A stretch of DNA of 64,000 nucleotides, from positions 176,346 through 240,345 of the forward strand of contig CAKSIJ010000003.1 in assembly GCA_934462715.1 (NCBI GenBank), given 5' to 3'. This DNA comes from an uncultured Clostridia bacterium (GTDB lineage Bacteria > Bacillota > Clostridia > UBA1381). A model generated the notes under the pieces. It searched no databases. It worked only from the letters and a program-made list of their open reading frames with translations, and was not told where the DNA came from. A program made the position numbers and the translations under genes. Positions within the stretch are counted from its first letter, which is position 1; each line of letters begins with the position of its first letter. Positions 51,083 through 58,593 of the stretch are shown in pieces.

Positions 51083-53101
51083 TCAGCTCAGATCAAGCAT
51101 TTCCATATATTTGATTCCGTTCTGCGCTATATGCTCTTTTCTTCCGGCTATGTTGTCGCCGAGTAAAATATCAAAAACCTGCGCCGTTCTTTCCGCTCCC
51201 TCGGGAGTTATCCTTATAAGCCGTCTGGTTGCCGGGTGCATGGTTGTCAGACTCATCATGTCGGGCTGGTTTTCGCCCAGACCCTTGCTTCTCTTTATAT
51301 CAAAATCATCGTTATCCTTATAAAGTCCTTCGGAGGCAAGCTTTTTTAAAATATCCTCCTTTTCACCGTCCGTATATGCAAAAAGCTTTTCGCCCTTTCG
51401 CTTCGTCTTTGTTATGCTGATTTCATAAAGCGGAGATTCCGCAATATACACTCTGCCCTCCTCTATAAGCGTGGGCATAAGACGGTAAATCATAGTCAGC
51501 ACAAGAGTACGTATCTGGAATCCGTCCACGTCCGCGTCTGTACAGATGATTACCTTATCCCATCTGAGATTATCCATACTGAAGGTGTCCAGTTCCTTAT
51601 TGTGCTTTGTCTTTATTTCTATTCCGCAGCCGAGAACTCTTACAAGATCAAGTATTATATCGCTTTTAAAAATCTTTGCATAGTCGGCTTTTAGGCAATT
51701 TAAGATTTTTCCTCTGATAGGCATTATAGCCTGAAATGACGGGTCGCGTGCCAGCTTACACGAACCGAGAGCCGAGTCGCCCTCCACTATATACAATTCT
51801 CTTATGCTCTTATCCTTGCTTCGGCAGTCGACAAATTTTTCAACTCTGTTTGTTACGTCCATTGTGCCGGTCAGCTTTTTCTTTACGTCAACACGGATCT
51901 TTTCCGCATTTTCTCTCGAACGCTTATTTATAAGCACCTGATTTGCAATCTTTTCGGCGTCCTGCTTGTTTTCTATAAAATAAACCTCAAGCTGATGGCG
52001 CAGAAATTCCGTCATAGCTTCTTGAATAAATTTGTTGTTTATAGCCTTTTTTGTCTGGTTTTCATAGCTTGTCTGAGTGGAAAAGGAATTTATAACCAGT
52101 GCAAGGCAGTCGGCAACATCGTTAAAGGTTATTTTTGATTCGTTTTTATTGTATTTGCCGTTATTTTTAAGATATTGGTCAATTGAATATACAAACGCAT
52201 TTCTGACAGCCTTGTCGGGCGAGCCGCCGTGTTCGAGCCAGCTTGAATTATGATAGTATTCCAAAAGAGTCACGGTTTGCGAGAAACAAAACGCAATCTG
52301 CATTTTAACTCTGTATTCCGGCTTGTCCTCTCTGTCCCTGCCCTTTCGCTCCGCCTCCCATACCTCAATCTGAGTAAGCGAATTGTCTCCGACCGTATCG
52401 GAAAGATAGTCCACAATACCGTTTTTAAAATAATACTCGTTCATCTGCATACCGGTTTCGGTTTCGGTATACAAAATGAATTTAAGCCCGGCATTTGTCA
52501 TTGCCTGCTTTTCAAGAGTATCCTGTAAAAATTCTATTGGAATATCTATGTCTGTAAAAACATCTCTGTCCGGTTTCCAGCGGATTACCGAGCCTGTCTT
52601 TTTCGACTGAGTTTCGCTTTTTTTCAGTCCGCCCTTGTTTATGCCCTTTTCAAAATGCAGAGTATAGATAAATCCGTCCCTCGTTACCTCAACGTCCATG
52701 TATTCCGAGCTGTACTGTGTGGCGCACGCACCGAGTCCGTTAAGACCTAAACTGTATTCATACATTCCGCCGTTGTTATTGTTATACTTACCTCCTGCGT
52801 AAAGCTCACAGAATACAAGCTCCCAGTTAAATTTCCCCTCTTTTTCGTTGTAGTCGAGAGGTATTCCTCTGCCGTGGTCGGCAACCTCGATTGAATTGTC
52901 AAGAAATCTCGTTACCTCTATAACGTTACCGTAACCCTCTCTTGCCTCGTCTATAGAGTTTGAAAGAATTTCAAAGAACGAATGACAGCAGCCCTCAAGA
53001 CCGTCCGAGCCGAAAATAACCGCAGGTCTTTTTCGTACTCTGTCCGCTCCTTTAAGCCTTGTAATACTGTCGTTTCCGTATTCCTCTTTTCTTTTCGCCA
53101 T
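51083..53101 (-). CDS. Type II topoisomerase subunit B (GyrB/ParE-like)
   Basis: Start at ATG 53101 (MAKRKEEYGNDSITRLKG). A 672-aa ATPase subunit: LSNSIDEAREGYGNVIEV and DHGRGIPL (near 100), the GGKYNNNNGGMYEYSLGLNG lid region, GHKL-type ATP site; TOPRIM with IVEGDSALGSCKLARD (Glu near 442) and ICTDADVDGFQIRTL with the DxD metal site (near 530); C-terminal KRSKGLGENQPDMM. Sequence is diverged from GyrB and fits the extra clostridial topoisomerase. It has its own consensus promoter and precedes the A subunit by 70 bp. Confidence 0.9.
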   Translation of the reverse strand: MAKRKEEYGNDSITRLKGADRVRKRPAVIFGSDGLEGCCHSFFEILSNSIDEAREGYGNVIEVTRFLDNSIEVADHGRGIPLDYNEKEGKFNWELVFCELYAGGKYNNNNGGMYEYSLGLNGLGACATQYSSEYMDVEVTRDGFIYTLHFEKGINKGGLKKSETQSKKTGSVIRWKPDRDVFTDIDIPIEFLQDTLEKQAMTNAGLKFILYTETETGMQMNEYYFKNGIVDYLSDTVGDNSLTQIEVWEAERKGRDREDKPEYRVKMQIAFCFSQTVTLLEYYHNSSWLEHGGSPDKAVRNAFVYSIDQYLKNNGKYNKNESKITFNDVADCLALVINSFSTQTSYENQTKKAINNKFIQEAMTEFLRHQLEVYFIENKQDAEKIANQVLINKRSRENAEKIRVDVKKKLTGTMDVTNRVEKFVDCRSKDKSIRELYIVEGDSALGSCKLARDPSFQAIMPIRGKILNCLKADYAKIFKSDIILDLVRVLGCGIEIKTKHNKELDTFSMDNLRWDKVIICTDADVDGFQIRTLVLTMIYRLMPTLIEEGRVYIAESPLYEISITKTKRKGEKLFAYTDGEKEDILKKLASEGLYKDNDDFDIKRSKGLGENQPDMMSLTTMHPATRRLIRITPEGAERTAQVFDILLGDNIAGRKEHIAQNGIKYMEMLDLS

Positions 53102-53170
53102 AGCTTTTATATCTCCAAATCTGAAATTAACATTATTATATGTTGTTTTTTGCACTAAATACCTCTCTAC

Positions 53171-53199
53171 ATTATACACCAATCTACAGTTTTTGTCAA
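53171..53199 (-). promoter_or_regulatory. Promoter of the topoisomerase B/A run
   Basis: On the minus strand TTGACA (53199-53194), 17 bp, TATAAT (53176-53171); both consensus. Confidence 0.8.
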
Positions 53200-53336
53200 A
53201 TTTCAGCAGATAAAATTTATATTTTGTCAATTTTCAACAAAATTTTCTTTCGTATTTTAATATAATATAAGTAAACGCCGCATTAAACCGAATATAATCC
53301 GCAAAGAATTTTAACCAAATTTATCTTTGCATATAA

Positions 53337-53365
53337 TTGACAATCCGTTGTTTAGGTGGTAAAAT
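53337..53365 (+). promoter_or_regulatory. Promoter of nifS-thiI
   Basis: TTGACA (53337-53342), 17 bp, TAAAAT (53360-53365). The resulting leader of about 360 nt would contain two full palindromic elements. Confidence 0.7.
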
Positions 53366-53416
53366 ATAATAAGGCATGAGCTCACGGATATATACGAACT
53401 GAACTTATGAAGCGCT

Positions 53417-53551
53417 AACGTGAAAAATATGCTGCGCATCTTACCCTTTTTCGAGGTTAGGAGTATAAACATACGCCGTCACCTCTCAAAAAGGCAACCT
53501 GCTTGCATCTTTTTCACGTTTAGATATATGCCGCCTTGCGGCGGCGGAATT
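53417..53551 (+). repeat. AACGTG palindromic element, copy 2, with GCCGCC hairpin
   Basis: 104-bp element 53417-53520, then TAGATATAT-GCCGCCTTGCGGCGGCGGAA (53521-53549). Here the hairpin is followed by TTTAG instead of a Shine-Dalgarno, and a second hairpin copy begins immediately. Confidence 0.9.
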
Positions 53552-53588
53552 TAGATATATGCCGCCTTGCGGCGGCGGAATGGAGATT

Positions 53589-53732
53589 GACGTGAAAAAT
53601 ATGCTGCGCATCTTACCCTTTTTCGAGGTTAGGAGTATAGACATACACCGTCACCTCTCAAAAAGGCAACCTGCTTGCATCTTTTTCACGTTTAGATATA
53701 TGCCGCCTTGCGGCGGCGGAATGGAGATTGAA
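53589..53732 (+). repeat. AACGTG palindromic element, copy 3, with GCCGCC hairpin and nifS Shine-Dalgarno
   Basis: 104-bp element 53589-53692 (first base G instead of A), nearly identical to copy 2. It is preceded by GGCGGCGGAATGGAGATT and followed by the same bases leading into the nifS ATG. Copies 2 and 3 are a tandem duplication of the whole unit. Confidence 0.9.
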
Positions 53733-54872
53733 ATGATATATCTTGATAATGCGTCAACCACAAGACCCACAAAAGCGGTTAAAGAGGCTGTTGCAGAGGC
53801 TATGGAGCTTTTCGGAAATCCTTCAAGTATGCACAGTCTCGGAATAAAGGCTGAAAGCATTATAAAAAAGGCAAAGAAAAATGCGGCGGCGGTAATCGGC
53901 GTACAGCCCGAAAATATAATTTTTACATCGGGAGGTACCGAATCAAACAATTCGGCAATAATAGGATATTGCCGTGCAAACAAAAAAAGAGGTAATCACA
54001 TAATAACGACTGCCGTTGAACATCCGTCGGTGCTTGCGGCGTTTGATGTTTTGGAGGAGGAGGGCTTCAGAGTCACCCGTCTGGGAGTGAACGGCAGCGG
54101 AGTCATTTCAACCGATGAGCTTGAAAACGCATTAACCCCCGATACGCTGCTGGTAAGCGTAATGCTTGTGAATAACGAAGTCGGTGCAATTATGCCGATT
54201 GACAGGATTAAGCCTTTGATGAAAGAAAAATCGCCGTTTGCGGTACTGCACGTTGACGCGGTTCAAGGCTTCGGCAGGGTTGAATGTAAACCAAAGGCAT
54301 GGGGAATAGATATGCTTTCGGCGAGCGGTCACAAGATACACGGAATAAAGGGCTGCGGTATTTTGTACGTTGCCCCGGGAGTGAATTATCACCCCATTAT
54401 AGTCGGCGGAGGTCAGCAGAGGGGCTTGCGCTCCGGAACCGAAAATGTTCCGGGTATTGCCGGATTTTCGGCTGCGTGCGAAGGACTTAAAAACTACAAT
54501 GCCGAAAAAGCCTTTAAGCTGAGAGAGCTTTTGAAGAATGAAATTCTTAAAAATATTGATAAGGTTAAAATAAATGAAGCACCGGACGAAATTCAGTCTG
54601 ATTATGTTCTGAATGTTTCGTTTTTGGGGATAAAGGCGGAGATACTGCTTCATTCTCTTGAAATGCATGAGGTATATGTATCAACAGGCTCGGCTTGCTC
54701 GACAAATAAGCCTGCTCCGAGCCATGTTTTGACGGCTATGGGATGTACTCCGGCGGAAATAACGGGAGCGGTAAGGTTCAGCCTGAGCGACGAAACCACA
54801 CAGGGGGATATTTCGGCTGCCGCCGAAGCGGTAAAAAAGGAAGTTGCTCAGATAAGAAAATATGTCAGATAG
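53733..54872 (+). CDS. nifS: Cysteine desulfurase (NifS/IscS family)
   Basis: Start at ATG 53733 (MIYLDNASTTRPTKA), 6 nt after GGAG supplied by the repeat cassette. The open frame extends upstream through the palindrome, but that part is not protein-like. The 379-aa PLP enzyme takes sulfur from cysteine: AVEHPSV, the Schiff-base lysine in SASGHKIHGIKG (near 202), and the catalytic loop STGSACSTNKPAPSH with the active Cys near 324. It lies directly before thiI, so it most likely supplies persulfide for tRNA 4-thiouridine. Confidence 0.95.
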   Translation: MIYLDNASTTRPTKAVKEAVAEAMELFGNPSSMHSLGIKAESIIKKAKKNAAAVIGVQPENIIFTSGGTESNNSAIIGYCRANKKRGNHIITTAVEHPSVLAAFDVLEEEGFRVTRLGVNGSGVISTDELENALTPDTLLVSVMLVNNEVGAIMPIDRIKPLMKEKSPFAVLHVDAVQGFGRVECKPKAWGIDMLSASGHKIHGIKGCGILYVAPGVNYHPIIVGGGQQRGLRSGTENVPGIAGFSAACEGLKNYNAEKAFKLRELLKNEILKNIDKVKINEAPDEIQSDYVLNVSFLGIKAEILLHSLEMHEVYVSTGSACSTNKPAPSHVLTAMGCTPAEITGAVRFSLSDETTQGDISAAAEAVKKEVAQIRKYVR

Positions 54873-54895
54873 CAATTACAACGGAATGGAGAATT

Positions 54896-55039
54896 AACGT
54901 GAAAAATATGCTGCGTATCTTACTCTTTTCGAGGTTAGGAGTATAAACATACGCCGTCACCTCTCAAAAATGCAGCCTGAAAAGCAGTTTTTTCACGTTA
55001 AGATTTATGCCGCCTACGGCGGCGGATTGGAGAATTGAT
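54896..55039 (+). repeat. AACGTG palindromic element, copy 4, with GCCGCC hairpin and thiI Shine-Dalgarno
   Basis: 104-bp element 54896-54999. Its right inner arm has diverged (TGCAGCCTGAAAAGCAG in place of the GGCAACCTGCTTGCATC type). The gene-side cassette is GCCGCCTACGGCGGCGG-ATTGGAG (55009-55032). CGGAATGGAGAATT before the element and CGGATTGGAGAATT after it form 14-bp flanking direct repeats with one mismatch. Confidence 0.9.
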
Positions 55040-56221
55040 GTGAAAGAAATCATACTTGTAAAATACGGAGAAATAATACTAAAGGGCGGAAACCGTCCGA
55101 AATTTGAAAAGGTATTGCTTGACAACATAAGAAACGCCGTAAGGAATATCGATAAAATCAAAATGAGCATTATGCAGGCTACTATATATATCGAGCCGAT
55201 GAATCCCGAAAATCTGGATTTGATTTGCGAAAGACTGTCGCTTGTTTTCGGAATTGTTTCGATAACAAAAGCGGCAATGCTTGAAAAAAATATGGACAGC
55301 ATAAGAGAGGGAGCATACGAATACTGCAAAAAGAATTTGCTTCCGGGGAAAAAATTCAAGGTTGAAGCAAAGCGTGCGGATAAGGCTTTTCCGCTTACTT
55401 CGGTACAGCTGAGTATGGACGTGGGCGGATATCTCGATGATAAAATTGAGGGAATTGTCTGCGATGTTCACAACCCGGAGGTTACGGTTAAAATCGAAGT
55501 GAGAGATTATCACGCATATGTTTATTGCGTGGAAAACAAGCTTGACGGACAGGGCGGTATGCCTATCGGAACGGGGAGCAGAGCAACGCTTCTTCTGTCG
55601 GGAGGAATCGACAGTCCGGTTGCGGGGCATATGATGGCTAAAAGAGGAATTGAAATCAATGCGGTCAACTTTTTCAGCTTCCCCTATACAAGCGAGAGAG
55701 CAAAGGAAAAGGTTGAGGAGCTTGCCGGTATACTTGCAAGGTATACGTCAAAAATCGACTTGTATATTGTGCCGTTTACCGAAATTCAGCTTGCGATAAG
55801 GGATAACTGCCCCGAGGAGCATATGACCTTGATAATGCGCCGTTTCATGATGAAAATTTCAGAGAAAATTGCGGCGAAAAGCGGTTCTGCGGCATTGATT
55901 ACGGGTGAAAGCGCGGGACAGGTTGCGTCACAAACACTTGCGGCGCTGAACGTGACAAATTCGGTTGTAAAAATGCCTGTTTTAAGACCTTTGATCGGTA
56001 TGGATAAAAGAGAGATAGTGGAGAGATCACACGTAATAGGAACATATCAGACTTCCATACTTCCGTATGAGGATTGCTGTACTGTGTTTACCCCAAAGCA
56101 CCCGACCACAAATCCAAAGCTTGCGGCAATAGAAAAATCAGAAGCAAGACTTGATGTTGACACTTTGATAGCAAAATCCCTTGAGGGTGTGGAAAAAATT
56201 ACAATTTATCCGAGCTTGTAA
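55040..56221 (+). CDS. thiI: tRNA 4-thiouridine synthase ThiI
   Basis: GTG start at 55040 (MKEIILVKYGEIILKGGNR), seven bases after TTGGAG of the repeat cassette. The 393-aa protein has the ferredoxin-like and THUMP domains (to about 165) and the adenylation domain with PP-loop LLSGGIDSPVAGHMM (near 184-198). The C-terminal rhodanese domain of the E. coli protein is absent, as usual in Firmicutes, where NifS passes sulfur directly. Also seen: TGESAGQVASQTL and SILPYEDCCTVFTPKHP. A strong terminator follows. Confidence 0.95.
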   Translation: MKEIILVKYGEIILKGGNRPKFEKVLLDNIRNAVRNIDKIKMSIMQATIYIEPMNPENLDLICERLSLVFGIVSITKAAMLEKNMDSIREGAYEYCKKNLLPGKKFKVEAKRADKAFPLTSVQLSMDVGGYLDDKIEGIVCDVHNPEVTVKIEVRDYHAYVYCVENKLDGQGGMPIGTGSRATLLLSGGIDSPVAGHMMAKRGIEINAVNFFSFPYTSERAKEKVEELAGILARYTSKIDLYIVPFTEIQLAIRDNCPEEHMTLIMRRFMMKISEKIAAKSGSAALITGESAGQVASQTLAALNVTNSVVKMPVLRPLIGMDKREIVERSHVIGTYQTSILPYEDCCTVFTPKHPTTNPKLAAIEKSEARLDVDTLIAKSLEGVEKITIYPSL

Positions 56222-56281
56222 TGCGAAAAGGATTTTTTTCTTTTAGAACCGTATGCATATTTAGAACAAGAAAAAAACAAA

Positions 56282-56317
56282 AGCAGCTGCAAATGATTGA
56301 AATCATTTGCAGCTGCT
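56282..56317. terminator. Bidirectional terminator between thiI and the MgtC-like gene
   Basis: AGCAGCTGCAAATGAT (56282-56297) pairs perfectly with ATCATTTGCAGCTGCT (56302-56317), loop TGAA. A-run before and TTATTTTA after. Confidence 0.85.
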
Positions 56318-56321
56318 TATT

Positions 56322-56993
56322 TTACTTGGCTGATTTTATTGACGATTCATAATTTATACTTTCCAGAATTTTGTCCTCATCGACCGTCCCGGGAATTTCG
56401 GCGGTGACTGTGTAGGAGTACGCTTTATCCTCCGAACGGTTAACGCTTATATCCTCTATTACCGCACCGTATGATTTGAGAATATCGCACAGCTCCGACT
56501 GATAAGCCGATTTATCAACGTTTTTTACGGTGATTATTTTGTAATGGGGAACGGACAAAAATTTGTTGTCACGGTGAAGCAGAATCTGTGCAACTATCAT
56601 GAATACCGTAACGAGTATTCCTATGATATACATTCCTGCGCCGACAGCCATTCCTATACCGGCGGTTGCCCATATTCCGGCGGCGGTTGTAAGCCCGGTA
56701 ACGGTGTGCTTTTGCACGAAAATCATGCCTGCACCCAAAAATCCCACTCCGCTGACAATTGAAGACGCGACTCGTGACGGGTCAAGCTTAACGCCGGCTT
56801 CATTTAAAACACTTTGTTCAATCAGGTCATAAAAGCCGTATTTTGATACGATCATCATAAGCGCCGCCGCACAGGCAACTATGCAGTGAGTTCTGATACC
56901 GGCTTCCTTTGCTCTGTTTTTTCGCTCGTAACCGATAGCAATGCCGCATATTGCCGCCACTGCAACGCGTAAAAAATAAATCAGTTCTTCCAT
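56322..56993 (-). CDS. MgtC/SapB-family membrane protein
   Basis: Start at ATG 56993 (MEELIYFLRVAVAA), with AAAGGGA ten bases upstream; a GTG at 57002 is too close to that site. The 223-aa protein has about four to five helices in the first 140 residues with the family core AAICGIAIGYERKNRAKEAG, VASSIVSGVGFLGAGMIF and GLTTAAGIWATAGIGMAVGA. A C-terminal ACT-like cytoplasmic domain follows (about 150-223). The family is linked to Mg2+ limitation and ATPase regulation in pathogens; here the role is unknown. Confidence 0.9.
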   Translation of the reverse strand: MEELIYFLRVAVAAICGIAIGYERKNRAKEAGIRTHCIVACAAALMMIVSKYGFYDLIEQSVLNEAGVKLDPSRVASSIVSGVGFLGAGMIFVQKHTVTGLTTAAGIWATAGIGMAVGAGMYIIGILVTVFMIVAQILLHRDNKFLSVPHYKIITVKNVDKSAYQSELCDILKSYGAVIEDISVNRSEDKAYSYTVTAEIPGTVDEDKILESINYESSIKSAK

Positions 56994-57150
56994 ATATTTC
57001 ACGTCCCTTTTATAATGTATTATGTCATAAATTTATGTGGTTTATTTTAACGGTATGTGTATTTTAGCACACTTTTTTTCGATTGTCAATACAGTTGTAA
57101 CAGAAAAAACGGACATATAGATGTTAAATGTATAAATTTATATAAAAGCA

Positions 57151-57179
57151 TTGATAAACATATATTTTTGTGATATTAT
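57151..57179 (+). promoter_or_regulatory. Promoter of the PAS-domain gene
   Basis: TTGATA (57151-57156), 17 bp, TATTAT (57174-57179), about 90 bp before the gene. Confidence 0.5.
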
Positions 57180-57269
57180 ATATTTGTACAAAAGCCGGTT
57201 TTAAAAATATCCCAAAGGCGGAATTTATATCAATCCGAATATCGGCAAGACAAAGCGAGGTTGGAACAA

Positions 57270-57635
57270 ATGCTGAATAAAATGTTTAAAAGTATAATTG
57301 AACAAGATACTGCGCCCGTAGTTATATGCGATACAAAATCGGTTATCGTATATATGAACCCTGCTGCGATAAAGCGGTATCACAGGGATTTAACGGGCAG
57401 CAGTCTGAAAAATTGCCATAACGCAAAATCAAATGAAATGATAGACAAGGTGCTTTCGTGGTTTGGTGAGAGCAAAGACAACAATATCATATTTACATAT
57501 CACAATGACAAGGAAAATAAAGATGTATATATGGTTGCGCTGCGTGATGAGGACGGAAGCTTAATCGGTTATTATGAAAAGCAGGAATTTAAAGACACAG
57601 AAACCGCTAAACCTTATGAAGCGTTTAATGATTAA
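57270..57635 (+). CDS. Stand-alone PAS-domain protein
   Basis: Start at ATG 57270 (MLNKMFKSIIEQD), nine bases after GAGG; a TTG at 57261 abuts that site and is unlikely. A 121-aa single PAS domain: TAPVVICDTKSVIVYMNPAA, then GSSLKNCH, and the closing strands VYMVALRDEDGSLIGYYEKQ. No output domain is attached, so it should sense a ligand or redox state and act through a partner. Such stand-alone PAS proteins are common in Clostridia; the ligand is unknown. Confidence 0.85.
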   Translation: MLNKMFKSIIEQDTAPVVICDTKSVIVYMNPAAIKRYHRDLTGSSLKNCHNAKSNEMIDKVLSWFGESKDNNIIFTYHNDKENKDVYMVALRDEDGSLIGYYEKQEFKDTETAKPYEAFND

Positions 57636-58009
57636 CAGAGGGCGACACATCATTATCAAATCTACACCAGACGCAGAAATAACGGATTTGACACAAAAAC
57701 AACGGATCGGACATATTTACTTGATTTTTTTGCCGATCACAACTATAATATTGTATGTGAAAAACAGCACACAAATTTGCGGCTTTTGTTTCGTGAAATC
57801 TGTCGGGGTTTTTGGAATTGTTTTGTTTGAATATCAAGGTAAGAGGTCAGCCATGCGGGAGTTGAAATCACAGAGTTCAGCTTCCGTATGGCTGACCTCT
57901 CATAATATCCGAATATTCTCAAAAGCTTATAAAATTTCTTTTCTGCGCTATTTTAATCTGAAACAGAGGATAATTAAAAATCAACAGCCGGGCTTTTTGA
58001 CCCGGCTGT
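57636..58009. other. Intergenic region with a long hairpin and a minus-strand terminator
   Basis: No credible gene. A long stem AGAGGTCAGCCAT/ATGGCTGACCTCT (57842-57854 with 57888-57900), extended by CGG/CCG and AG/CT pairs, encloses about 20 nt. It has no T-run, so may be a small RNA or processing site. At 57984-58009 ACAGCCGGG/CCCGGCTGT followed on the minus strand by TGATTTTTAA is the terminator of the GNAT gene. Confidence 0.55.
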
Positions 58010-58033
58010 CTGTACGGAAGATATTTATCCGCA

Positions 58034-58552
58034 TTAAGCTTCATTATACACATTTTTATAAAGCGTATTTTTTACGCTGTCAAATTCCTCTGGAGTTATT
58101 TTTCTGCCCGTTGTCATAATCATGAGCGGAACGGGACGGCGGGTTTTTGAAATGGGCGGCTGCACATATGGGTAATCATTTAAAAAGAAACCGTTTCTTT
58201 CATAAAATGCTATTCTGCGAGCCGTGATTTCATTTGTCGGCGGTTCGACCTCAAGGCACACCGGTTTACCGCTTTTTGAAGCGAGCCTTTTTATCATTCC
58301 CGAGCCTACGCCTGCATTTCTGCATGACGGACTGACGGCAAAATGCTCTACAAACACAAACCTTTCAAAATCCCAGATTGTGGCGAAGGCGCAAATATCA
58401 CTGCCGTCATTGTTTTTAAGAACGTGAATTTTATATTCTGTTCTGTCCAAAAGTGCCATTTGTTCCTTATACGGTCTGCGTTCGTCCTCGGGGAAGCTGA
58501 TTTTCATAAGTCTATAAACACTGTCAAATTCCGATTTATCAAAAGTACCCAT
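58034..58552 (-). CDS. GNAT-family N-acetyltransferase
   Basis: A 172-aa acetyl-CoA-dependent transferase. The fold is visible from VYRLMKISFPEDERRPYKEQ, through FVEHFAVSPSCRNAGVGSGM with the acetyl-CoA loop RNAGVGSG (motif Q/RxxGxG/A, near 77-84), to ARRIAFYERNGFFLND (near 131-146), typical of GNAT motif B. The substrate cannot be predicted. ACGGAG before ATG. It is probably transcribed with the alpha-galactosidase gene 41 bp upstream and ends at its own terminator. Confidence 0.88.
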   Translation of the reverse strand: MGTFDKSEFDSVYRLMKISFPEDERRPYKEQMALLDRTEYKIHVLKNNDGSDICAFATIWDFERFVFVEHFAVSPSCRNAGVGSGMIKRLASKSGKPVCLEVEPPTNEITARRIAFYERNGFFLNDYPYVQPPISKTRRPVPLMIMTTGRKITPEEFDSVKNTLYKNVYNEA

Positions 58553-58593
58553 TTATAACTCCGTTTCATATTTTTACATACAGTAAAGCAATA

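Noticed and set aside
53559..53732. N-terminal extension of nifS through the palindromic element
   Set aside because: The frame is open but encodes repeat DNA; the family start and a well-placed GGAG are at 53733.
53417..55039. Tandem repeats as a CRISPR array
   Set aside because: Only two units are adjacent, they are 104-bp palindromes with gene leaders between, there are no regular unique spacers and no cas genes.
57574..58119. 181-aa plus-strand frame after the PAS gene
   Set aside because: It overlaps the PAS gene end, a long hairpin, a terminator and the GNAT gene; the sequence is not protein-like.
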